7,499 nucleotides of DNA from Chitinophaga pinensis (GTDB taxonomy: Bacteria > Bacteroidota > Bacteroidia > M30B66): contig CALQJV010000047.1 in NCBI GenBank assembly GCA_943330985.1, forward strand, positions 1 through 7,499. Direction: 5' to 3'. The translations under genes were made by a program, and so were the position numbers. Below, piece by piece: positions 1 to 6,064 of this stretch (the first letter of the stretch is position 1; each line of letters opens with the position of its first letter). The notes beneath the pieces are model-generated. The model searched no databases and was not told the DNA's origin. It saw nothing but the letters and a program-made list of their open reading frames with translations.

Positions 1-1
1 C

Positions 2-349
2 AACTACGTTCCTGAGCAAAGTACCGATTTCATTTTCTGTACTGTTGGCGAAGACTGGGGGTTTTTGGGCAGTATAATTGTTTTGGGTTTATTCATATTT
101 TTACTTTTGAGGTTAATTTATTTAGCCGAAAGGCAGCGAAGTACATTCTCGCGAATTTATGGTTATGGCTTAGCGAGTATCATTTTTATTCACCTAGCAA
201 TTAATATTGGAATGACTATCGGATTGGCTCCTGTTGTCGGAATACCCTTGCCATTCTTCAGTTATGGTGGTTCTTCCCTTTGGTCGTTTACCGTGTTGAC
301 ATTTATATTTGTACGACTCGATGCCTATCGATTCGAAATACTTAGATAA
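2..349 (+). CDS. rodA: RodA, SEDS-family peptidoglycan polymerase, C-terminal part (5' end outside window)
   Basis: The last 115 residues of a SEDS protein are visible; the frame is open to the left edge. RodA is the inner-membrane glycosyltransferase that polymerises lipid II during lateral wall growth, working with a class B penicillin-binding protein (PBP2). The fragment begins with the conserved stretch PEQSTDFIFCTVGEDWGFLG, which matches the family's (P)E..TDFIF...GE..GF.G loop. It ends with GIPLPFFSYGGSS, the SEDS signature before the last membrane helix. Three hydrophobic helices are seen, at about residues 23-40, 54-75 and 91-107 of the fragment. FtsW is the main alternative. I prefer RodA because the protein stops about ten residues after the final helix and no division genes are in sight, but the diagnostic N-terminal half is missing. 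The next gene starts 37 bp downstream on the same strand. Confidence 0.85.
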   Translation, partial: NYVPEQSTDFIFCTVGEDWGFLGSIIVLGLFIFLLLRLIYLAERQRSTFSRIYGYGLASIIFIHLAINIGMTIGLAPVVGIPLPFFSYGGSSLWSFTVLTFIFVRLDAYRFEILR

Positions 350-371
350 TTTTAACATATTATATTTTATA

Positions 372-385
372 TTTTTTTTAAAAAA
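372..385 (+). other. T8A6 tract directly upstream of the toroid-protein start codon
   Basis: The 37-bp gap between rodA and the next gene is almost pure A/T and ends in eight T followed by six A, one base before the ATG. The inner twelve bases form a perfect T6A6 palindrome. No Shine-Dalgarno sequence is present, as is common in Bacteroidota, where A-rich leaders near the start favour initiation. The tract is also a likely site of intrinsic DNA curvature. Any regulatory role is inference. Confidence 0.35.
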
Positions 386-386
386 C

Positions 387-1775
387 ATGAATTTCCGAAG
401 AATCACTTTAGTATTTGGATTCATTTCTGGAAATCTTGTTTCACAATCCATCCCATCCGATAGTATTGAGTTAGGCATTCAGTCTGCTTTGCGATTTATT
501 GTCGATCAACAAATTACCCAAACAATTCCCGAACATCAATATGCTGGCGAATGGCCATCCATTATGACCATGCGAACAACATTTGCAATGCTTGGAAAAC
601 AAAGCGATTCATACGATTCCAATTGCTTTTCCACTTCGTCAATCCATAATTCACTTGCAGCAGCTTACATCATCCGCCCCGACTTAAATGAAATTCCTCC
701 GATGCTCGATGCGGCGATTATTCGAATCTCTGATTTTTATGAGGATGATGGCTTCAACTTTTGGCCGAAATTATTACCCAAAGGCCGGCTTTACATGTTT
801 CATCAAAACAAAACGAGTGATTTGGTTCGAAGACCCATACGCTATCCGTTAAATTCGCCATACATAAGGAAAGCTGCCAATGTTGTAAACGATAACGACG
901 ACAGTGCTCAAGGATATACCGCATTCATTTATTATAGCAAAGTGCGCAAAATACTTGGAGAGAAAAACGATTTCACAATTAGATTATCGCCAATTTTAGG
1001 AGCATGGAGAGATACAGCTCGTTATTCGCAACATTATTACAACATCATACATTTCGACAAGAGAGAGAGTGGTGCATTTCTAACTTGGAGAGCTTTAGAA
1101 GCCCCCTTTCCATCATGGAACATTCCTCGGCTACTTATTAATAATGCGCTTTTCCTTACCCCTTTAAGCACGTTGTATCCCTATGCTTTTAAAGCATACA
1201 TTCCTTATGGAGCGAATGATGTTGATGCGGTTGTTAACGCGAATATCTTATCGGCATTTGGAGAAAACACCGAATTCAATGCAGCAGGTATAAAACAATC
1301 GGCGTTGTACATTGAACGGAAAACAGAACGCAATGATTGGAGCAGAGCTGGGATTTATTATCCGAATCGTTACCATCTTCATTACGCAACTTTAAGAGCT
1401 TGGGCAAAAGGTATTTCGGAACTCAATCAGTCTGCAGCTTTCATTAAACAACATTTAAAAGAATCCCAACTTCCTGATGGTTCGTTTTCTTCTCGCAAAA
1501 TTGTGAATCAGCATGATATTATTCAATCAACTGCTTATGCACTCAATGCGATGCTCCGATTTGGCGACCCTCGTGAATCTGGTTTTGCGGGTCAGATTGA
1601 TCATGCGATTCGGTTTTTATTTAAGCATGGATCTTTCACGAATAACCAATTATGTTGGGACGGCGGAGTGTTTTTTTCTGGTGGAACCGTAATTCGCAAT
1701 ACATTATATTGGAAATCGGATGTTTACACCACGGCATTGATGCTTGAATCGTTAGTTATATATCAAGATTATTAA
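387..1775 (+). CDS. Exported alpha/alpha-toroid (terpene-cyclase-like fold) protein of unknown function
   Basis: This 462-residue protein has a probable signal peptide (MNFRRITLVFGFISGNLVSQ, cut near residues 19-20), so it should act outside the cytoplasm. I do not recognise a named family. The body shows helical repeats with an Asp at the start of an inner helix and small residues behind it: DNDDSAQGYTAF at 169-180, DVDAVVNANILSAF from 278, DIIQSTAYALNAML from 377 and DVYTTALMLESLV from 445. QLPDGSFSS at 361-369 resembles the QW/PGG repeats of squalene cyclases and prenyltransferases. DNDD-S-A at 169-174 looks like the DxDD-T-A acid motif of class II terpene cyclases. Other marked stretches are FNFWPKLLPKG (123-133) and CWDGGVFFSGG (423-433). 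The open frame extends up to TTG at 309, inside rodA. ATG 387 is chosen because it gives a proper signal peptide and avoids the overlap. Enzyme activity is not shown; a fold-sharing polysaccharide-active or binding protein is equally possible. Confidence 0.8.
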   Translation: MNFRRITLVFGFISGNLVSQSIPSDSIELGIQSALRFIVDQQITQTIPEHQYAGEWPSIMTMRTTFAMLGKQSDSYDSNCFSTSSIHNSLAAAYIIRPDLNEIPPMLDAAIIRISDFYEDDGFNFWPKLLPKGRLYMFHQNKTSDLVRRPIRYPLNSPYIRKAANVVNDNDDSAQGYTAFIYYSKVRKILGEKNDFTIRLSPILGAWRDTARYSQHYYNIIHFDKRESGAFLTWRALEAPFPSWNIPRLLINNALFLTPLSTLYPYAFKAYIPYGANDVDAVVNANILSAFGENTEFNAAGIKQSALYIERKTERNDWSRAGIYYPNRYHLHYATLRAWAKGISELNQSAAFIKQHLKESQLPDGSFSSRKIVNQHDIIQSTAYALNAMLRFGDPRESGFAGQIDHAIRFLFKHGSFTNNQLCWDGGVFFSGGTVIRNTLYWKSDVYTTALMLESLVIYQDY

Positions 1776-1817
1776 ATAAAGATTAACGAATAAAGACAAC
1801 AGATTTGATTAGATTTG
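1775..1817 (+). repeat. Two short direct-repeat pairs in the gap between the two exported-protein genes
   Basis: AATAAAGA occurs at 1775-1782 and 1789-1796, and AGATTTG at 1801-1807 and 1811-1817. The second AGATTTG is part of TAGATTTG (1810-1817), a perfect match to the Bacteroidota -7 element TAnnTTTG. However, no TTG-like -33 element lies 19-21 bp upstream, and the start codon is only 4 bp downstream. The repeats may be chance in A/T-rich DNA. Confidence 0.3.
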
Positions 1818-1821
1818 CTTT

Positions 1822-2814
1822 GTGAATTCATTCCGGTTAACATTTAGTTTCATATTATTACTTTTTCTTTTAAATGTAGCAAATAGTTCTGCTCAAATAA
1901 TAGAAGAAATTAATGTAGGCAGTGATATCGACAGCAGCTATTACGATGTTTACCAATTGGCCGAAGGTGATATTTGGTTGGGTGGAGAGTTTGGCGTTTT
2001 AAAAAGAATGAAAACAGATGGTACAATACAATCTATTTCATATCCGAATACGGGTTCAAACATCCTCAAATTCTTTCGTATTGGTCATTTTTTATACATC
2101 GCAGCCGATCACGGAACAATTTATAAATTCAATCTAATTACTGAAAATTTAAGCAAAACGGAATTTCCCGATTTCAAGAATCGCTGCTTTTATGATTTAA
2201 CGTATAACAATGCTGGCAAATTAATTGTTTGTGGCGGAAGTAGTGGAATTGGTAGGGGAAAAAGGCGAATACCAATGGGTTTTGTGGCTAGTATAGATAC
2301 ATCTTTATCGAAAGAACCCGAAGTCCTTTGGAAGAACACCCGAAAATTTGTTTGGGCGCTTAGTCAAGAAGGTGATAAAGGATTTGCGGCAGCCATGTTT
2401 AATGGAACACGTTCTACTATTTATCATTTTACGGATGCAAAATCCAGCTCAATTAGCAAAGGACTCACAGTAAAAGGGCTGATTCATGCGTTGAATAGTT
2501 TTGACGGACGATTGGTTTATAGCGGATGTAGATCTATTCAATACCATAAAAATGGTATTTGGGGATTTGAAGATGATCGTAATTCGTATAGAACGATTGA
2601 AAAAGCCGGTATTATTTGCAATGTTATAAAGTTAAATTCGAAAATGTATGGCTTTACTCAGCAAGGTTCTTTGTTAGAATTATCGCATGATACGAATTTA
2701 AAAATTTATCAAACCCCGAATTCATCAGCATTTTATGAAGCGTTGGCAATGAATAAGCAAACCCTTTTGCTTGCTGGCCACGGCAAAAGTTTAATCAAAA
2801 TAGTGCTGAATTAA
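1822..2814 (+). CDS. Secreted beta-propeller-like protein of unknown function
   Basis: This 330-residue protein begins with a clear signal peptide: a short polar start, the hydrophobic core LTFSFILLLFLLNVA, and a probable cut after NSSA at residue 24, leaving an N-terminal Gln. The mature part is rich in short beta-strand-like units with small-residue turns: GDIWLGGEFGVLKRMKTDG (49-67), FLYIAADHGTIYKFN (90-104), GKLIVCGGSSGIGRG (132-146), GRLVYSGCRSIQYHKNG (229-245) and QTLLLAGHGKSLIKI (313-327). Such units suggest blades of a propeller like those of two-component-regulator or YCF48-type propellers, but I cannot name the family. There is no C-terminal sorting domain. The start is GTG at 1822. 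An in-frame TAG lies at 1810-1812 and the first internal Met is residue 63, so GTG is the only start that keeps the signal peptide. It follows the toroid gene by 46 bp and probably shares its transcript. Confidence 0.8.
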   Translation: MNSFRLTFSFILLLFLLNVANSSAQIIEEINVGSDIDSSYYDVYQLAEGDIWLGGEFGVLKRMKTDGTIQSISYPNTGSNILKFFRIGHFLYIAADHGTIYKFNLITENLSKTEFPDFKNRCFYDLTYNNAGKLIVCGGSSGIGRGKRRIPMGFVASIDTSLSKEPEVLWKNTRKFVWALSQEGDKGFAAAMFNGTRSTIYHFTDAKSSSISKGLTVKGLIHALNSFDGRLVYSGCRSIQYHKNGIWGFEDDRNSYRTIEKAGIICNVIKLNSKMYGFTQQGSLLELSHDTNLKIYQTPNSSAFYEALAMNKQTLLLAGHGKSLIKIVLN

Positions 2815-2821
2815 TTTCTGC

Positions 2822-2861
2822 CATTTTATTTAGAATTCCGTAAGGTTTTCTAAATAAAATG
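2822..2861 (+). terminator. Perfect 14-bp inverted repeat behind the plus-strand genes, probable transcription terminator
   Basis: CATTTTATTTAGAA (2822-2835) is followed after 12 bases by its exact reverse complement TTCTAAATAAAATG (2848-2861). The loop can fold further: a T-T internal mismatch, then CC/GG closing GTAA, a GNRA-type tetraloop. It starts 7 bp after the stop codon of the propeller-like gene. The stem is A/T-rich and has no U-run behind it, so it is not a textbook intrinsic terminator. It could also act as an mRNA 3'-end stabiliser or as a protein-binding palindrome. The position between convergent genes favours an end-of-transcript role. Confidence 0.55.
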
Positions 2862-3019
2862 ATTGGTCCTAATAGGTAAGCAATTTTCAATGCCTTACAA
2901 TTGACATTATTGTTATTTTATAGCTCAGTTCTATTTAAGCAAAGCTTATTTATCATCAGAAATTTAGTTCCTTTTATAAAAGATAAATCCGTAGGTATTA
3001 ATTGGGATTAGTATCAAAG

Positions 3020-3055
3020 AAAAAACGCGCTTAACTATAAAAGAAAAGCGCGTTT
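3020..3055 (-). terminator. Intrinsic (rho-independent) terminator of the ppiD transcript
   Basis: Read on the minus strand, AAACGCGCTT (3055-3046) pairs with AAGCGCGTTT (3032-3023) across a 13-base loop, and the stem runs directly into a six-T tract (3025-3020). The G/C-rich stem core (CGCGC/GCGCG), the U-run and the position 18 bp behind the ppiD stop codon fit a classical intrinsic terminator. It would end the coaX-to-ppiD minus-strand unit. The 161 bp between this element and the 2822-2861 hairpin hold no gene that I can support. Confidence 0.85.
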
Positions 3056-3073
3056 AATAAGCAATTATTTCAA

Positions 3074-5203
3074 TTAAAAGAAACGATAGCGTTTGTCATC
3101 AACATTACCTTTCTTAAGTATGGCAGTGTAAACTCCACTATCAACGCGACCGGCAAGTGTTTGTACTACTTGATTTTTCGCATCTTTCCATTCTTTAGGA
3201 GCAACACCCGGAGTAATAGTACTCACTTGTATTACAAATACTCCATTGATACCTACAATTGGCTTTGACAATTTATTTAAAGAGCTTCCAAAAGCACGAC
3301 CAATAACTTTGGGTTCATATCCGTAATTCGGAATTGAATATGATGAAAAAGAAATGGATGCATTGGTGTCGGCTGGCAAATTCATTTTAGCACCCAATTG
3401 ATCGATGTTAGCAATACCTGCCATTGCATCAGTAAATTGTTTGCTAAACATCTCACCTTTTTTCTCACGAATAGCTAATGGTTTCAGAACATCTTTTAAT
3501 TGATCGAAAGTAGGAATGCCTTTATCTTTTATACCAGTTAATGAAGCAACAACGTAATTTCCATCGAAATCGAAAACTTTAGATACTTCTTTCAATTTAC
3601 GATCTTGGTTGTATGCCCACTGAACCATTTCGCGTGAATTAGTTAAATCGTTTACCTGACGATCGTTTGGTAACAAACCTTCTTTACTCACGATATAAAT
3701 TCCTTTTTCGTCTGCTATTTTTTTAAACGCATCGAAGTCAACAGCGCTTACCGCAAAATCGTTTGCTTTCGCATAGAACTCATCCACTGTTTTAGTGCTT
3801 GGTTCAACTTTCTTACTTAAGTAAATAACTTCTGCCTTGTTACTGGTTTTTGTTTTCTCAGTGATGTTAATTAAATGAGCACCAAATTGTGTACTAACAG
3901 TTACTAAATCTCCAACATTTCCTTTAAAGCATGCATCATTAAATTCAGGAACCATCATTCCTTCGGTAAACCAACCTAAGTCACCACCTTTAACTTTAGA
4001 TCCTGGATCTTCTGAAAATTGAATGGCTAGAAGAGAGAAATCAGAACCTGCTTTGATTGCGTTTTTCAATGAATCTGCTTTTGCCAATGCAACTGCTGCA
4101 GTCATTCCGTTTTGAGTTGAAATAAGAATATGACGCGCTTTAACAGAATCGGAAGTTGCTTTAAATCCTTTCAACTTCAGTAATTTCAGCATATCGCCAT
4201 CGTTAAATGGACCATAAACAGTACCAGCTATTCCACTAAAAACGGCGGAATCAATTTGAGGACCTAGTTTTCCACGTTTTACCGTTTCTACACGAATGCT
4301 TTCAGTTGAATTTGCATTGACAAATGCGCTATCGTCTGTTGTTGATTGAAATTCCGATTTCAATAAAGCGATATTTTTATTCAATTCTTCACGATCTTGA
4401 GGAGATGGATTAACTTGAAATACAACATACTCAACTTTACGTGTTTCATCTTTTTGTTCGAACTCGAAATTATGAGCATCGTAATATTTCTTCATGTCTT
4501 CGTCGGTAACCGCAATGGTTGAATCGGCAACAGTATCGAATTTCTTTGCTACAACACGAACTGATGCAGATGTATTTTTACTAGCGAAATCGAATTTAGC
4601 ATGAGCAGTAGTAACATAAACAGCTTTGCGAATAAGCGTATTGTATTTTGACTTTACGCGCTGTTTAGCTAATGACTTTTCAAATTCAGCCCAAGATTGA
4701 CGGTATTTCCCGTCCGGGTCATTTTCCTCGCTCAATTGTGTTTTCAAAAACTTAATCACGCGATTACGATCAAACTGCTTGGTGATACTATCTTGAAATA
4801 AAGGAATTTGAGTTACTTGTGGGTTGATGTTATCTCCTTGAATCATATCAAATAATTCATCGTCAGAAACTGCAACACCGGCATCAGACATTTGTCCATC
4901 AAAAAGGAATTCATCTAAATATTCATTCCAGATTTGATTGATTAGTTGTTGACGAGTATTATCATCAACACCCGAAACGCCTTGGTTTCTTTTGTAGTTT
5001 TCTTCGGCAACAGAAAGTCGGCGTTGAAATTCCTCACCTTTTACTGTTTCACCATTAATTTCACCTATATCGGTATCTCTGCTGTTAAAGATTGAATTCC
5101 CAGAGGAAAATAAATCTTGCATTACAAAAGAGAAAAGTGCAAGTCCGATAACTATAACTACGATAGTGCCGGCTTTAGAGCGGATGCGTTCAAGAACTGC
5201 CAT
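3074..5203 (-). CDS. ppiD: PpiD-like membrane-anchored periplasmic chaperone / peptidyl-prolyl isomerase
   Basis: This 709-residue protein has the PpiD/SurA plan. A short cytoplasmic tail (MAVLERIRSKAG) is followed by one membrane helix at about 11-29, then a SurA-N-like helical chaperone region (about 40-200) with the GEINGETVKGEEFQRRL opening typical of the family. A parvulin domain lies at about 354-450. Its hallmarks are visible: ARHILIS (His358), FSEDPGSKVKGGDLGWF (396-412), MMVPEF (416-421) and QFGAHLI (439-445, His443). A long C-terminal region follows, with a second substrate-binding-like part (about 560-690). The length is close to what is usual in Bacteroidota and longer than the roughly 620 residues of E. 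coli PpiD. The protein is expected to sit at the SecYEG exit and help newly exported outer-membrane proteins fold. Many PpiD parvulin domains have weak or no isomerase activity, so chaperoning may be the main role. The preceding gene is 91 bp away. Confidence 0.9.
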   Translation of the reverse strand: MAVLERIRSKAGTIVVIVIGLALFSFVMQDLFSSGNSIFNSRDTDIGEINGETVKGEEFQRRLSVAEENYKRNQGVSGVDDNTRQQLINQIWNEYLDEFLFDGQMSDAGVAVSDDELFDMIQGDNINPQVTQIPLFQDSITKQFDRNRVIKFLKTQLSEENDPDGKYRQSWAEFEKSLAKQRVKSKYNTLIRKAVYVTTAHAKFDFASKNTSASVRVVAKKFDTVADSTIAVTDEDMKKYYDAHNFEFEQKDETRKVEYVVFQVNPSPQDREELNKNIALLKSEFQSTTDDSAFVNANSTESIRVETVKRGKLGPQIDSAVFSGIAGTVYGPFNDGDMLKLLKLKGFKATSDSVKARHILISTQNGMTAAVALAKADSLKNAIKAGSDFSLLAIQFSEDPGSKVKGGDLGWFTEGMMVPEFNDACFKGNVGDLVTVSTQFGAHLINITEKTKTSNKAEVIYLSKKVEPSTKTVDEFYAKANDFAVSAVDFDAFKKIADEKGIYIVSKEGLLPNDRQVNDLTNSREMVQWAYNQDRKLKEVSKVFDFDGNYVVASLTGIKDKGIPTFDQLKDVLKPLAIREKKGEMFSKQFTDAMAGIANIDQLGAKMNLPADTNASISFSSYSIPNYGYEPKVIGRAFGSSLNKLSKPIVGINGVFVIQVSTITPGVAPKEWKDAKNQVVQTLAGRVDSGVYTAILKKGNVDDKRYRFF

Positions 5204-5239
5204 TGTGAATGTGCGAAAACTTTAGTTTTTTTAGGGTTG

Positions 5240-5247
5240 CGAATATA
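5240..5247 (-). promoter_or_regulatory. Possible promoter -7 element for ppiD
   Basis: On the minus strand TATATTCG differs by one base from the Bacteroidota sigma-ABfr element TAnnTTTG. It lies 36 bp before the ppiD start codon, in the only gap of useful size within the minus-strand cluster. The -33 region at the expected 19-bp spacing reads TTAG rather than TTTG/TTG, so the match is weak. Confidence 0.3.
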
Positions 5248-5294
5248 CGACTAAATCAAAAAAATCCTAATACAGAATTTTCAATCGAAAGGTT

Positions 5295-5516
5295 TTATTT
5301 TTTTTGTTCATTAGAATCGTTCATTGATTTTTCCAATCGCTTTCTTTGATAACGTCGGAGTGAAAATAATAATGCTGCACAGAATGTCACAAACAATGGA
5401 TATTTCCCTGCGTCAACATCGCCTTTACTGAAACTCCATACTGCAGACAATGCAGATAATATTGCGATACCTAGCCACACAATCTCCATTATTTTAAAAA
5501 TACGTCTTTGATCCAT
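5295..5516 (-). CDS. Small two-helix membrane protein of unknown function
   Basis: This 73-residue protein has two hydrophobic segments, at about 11-29 (EIVWLGIAILSALSAVWSF) and 39-53 (YPLFVTFCAALLFSL). They are joined by a short polar loop with GDVDAGK and followed by a strongly basic stretch (RRYQRKRLEK, 54-63) and a polar tail. By the positive-inside rule the basic tail and the N-terminus are probably cytoplasmic. The gene begins 11 bp after the lptC stop codon, so it is very likely co-transcribed with it. As far as I recall, small membrane proteins of this kind sit next to lptC in many Bacteroidota, but I know no assigned function. A later in-frame ATG at residue 10 would leave only the helices; the first ATG is preferred because of its basic N-terminal residues (DQRRIFK). 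Confidence 0.75.
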   Translation of the reverse strand: MDQRRIFKIMEIVWLGIAILSALSAVWSFSKGDVDAGKYPLFVTFCAALLFSLRRYQRKRLEKSMNDSNEQKK

Positions 5517-5527
5517 GATTGCTTTTT

Positions 5528-6064
5528 TTATTCGTTTAAGCTTATAATTCCTTTCACTTTCAATATTCGATATTTCGAAAAATCCTGATTCGATTCAAAT
5601 CCATCTCCGTAAATAACCCGTTCGGGTGATGTAATACGGCTAAAAACATTCGAATAAATACGATCCGCTTTCTGATCCCATATTAAATGCTCGGTTTCGA
5701 GTTTATCGCCTTTTACACTTTCCAAAACAACATTTCCCTTAGCTTCCATGATTTCTGTTTTGGTATAACTAATACCATAGTTGGCATTCATTTTCGATTC
5801 CAGCACCGATTTCGTATCGTAAAACTCGATTTTCAATCCTTTCATAAACTCAACATACCCATCGCTTCCAAGATATGTATCGCGTTGAGGAGCATTCACT
5901 TTAGCACGCAATCGAGATGAATCGGAATAAATCATTTCCACATTTCGTGTCGATGAAATTGGAACGCGCACATCCGAACCCAATCGCTTTACCTCTTCCA
6001 TATCGTTGCCGCAGGAAGAAATCAACAGCAAACTAAAAAACAGATATATAAGGTGATTAATCAT
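5528..6064 (-). CDS. lptC: LptC, LPS export lipoprotein
   Basis: LptC passes lipopolysaccharide from the LptB2FG transporter in the inner membrane to the periplasmic LptA bridge. The 178-residue reading starts with a lipoprotein signal (MINHLIYLFFSLLLISSC; lipobox Cys18 preceded by LISS, followed by GND). In Bacteroidota the protein is often a lipoprotein rather than a bitopic protein as in E. coli. The rest is a beta-jellyroll-type sequence: MIYSDSSRLRAKVNAP (44-59), KGLKIEFYD (75-83), MNANYGISYTKTEIMEAKGN (92-111), GDKLETEHLIWDQKADRIYS (119-138) and VIYGDGFESNQDFSKYRI (150-167), which follow the LptC/OstA pattern closely. An earlier in-frame ATG at 6091 would add nine residues (MIVGLENSN) in front of the signal peptide and lengthen the overlap, so 6064 is chosen. 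It overlaps the upstream outer-membrane gene by 8 bp, indicating translational coupling. Confidence 0.88.
   Translation of the reverse strand: MINHLIYLFFSLLLISSCGNDMEEVKRLGSDVRVPISSTRNVEMIYSDSSRLRAKVNAPQRDTYLGSDGYVEFMKGLKIEFYDTKSVLESKMNANYGISYTKTEIMEAKGNVVLESVKGDKLETEHLIWDQKADRIYSNVFSRITSPERVIYGDGFESNQDFSKYRILKVKGIISLNE

Noticed and set aside
309..386. N-terminal extension of the toroid protein from TTG 309, overlapping rodA
   Set aside because: It would place 26 extra residues before a good signal peptide and overlap rodA by 41 bp; the ATG at 387 explains the export signal better.
194..478. 94-residue minus-strand reading frame across the end of rodA
   Set aside because: It lies antisense to conserved SEDS sequence and to the next gene start and shows no domain-like composition; a shadow frame.
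2948..2988. Inverted repeat ATTTATC / GATAAAT
   Set aside because: Only 7 bp of A/T-rich stem around a 27-base loop; expected by chance in this composition.
2862..3019. Small RNA or tRNA in the convergent intergenic region
   Set aside because: No cloverleaf, conserved RNA motif or coding frame could be recognised.
5248..5294. Possible terminator between the small membrane gene and ppiD
   Set aside because: A seven-T run exists on the minus strand, but no convincing stem precedes it.
5687..5920. 77-residue plus-strand reading frame
   Set aside because: Antisense to the conserved core of lptC; no recognisable features.
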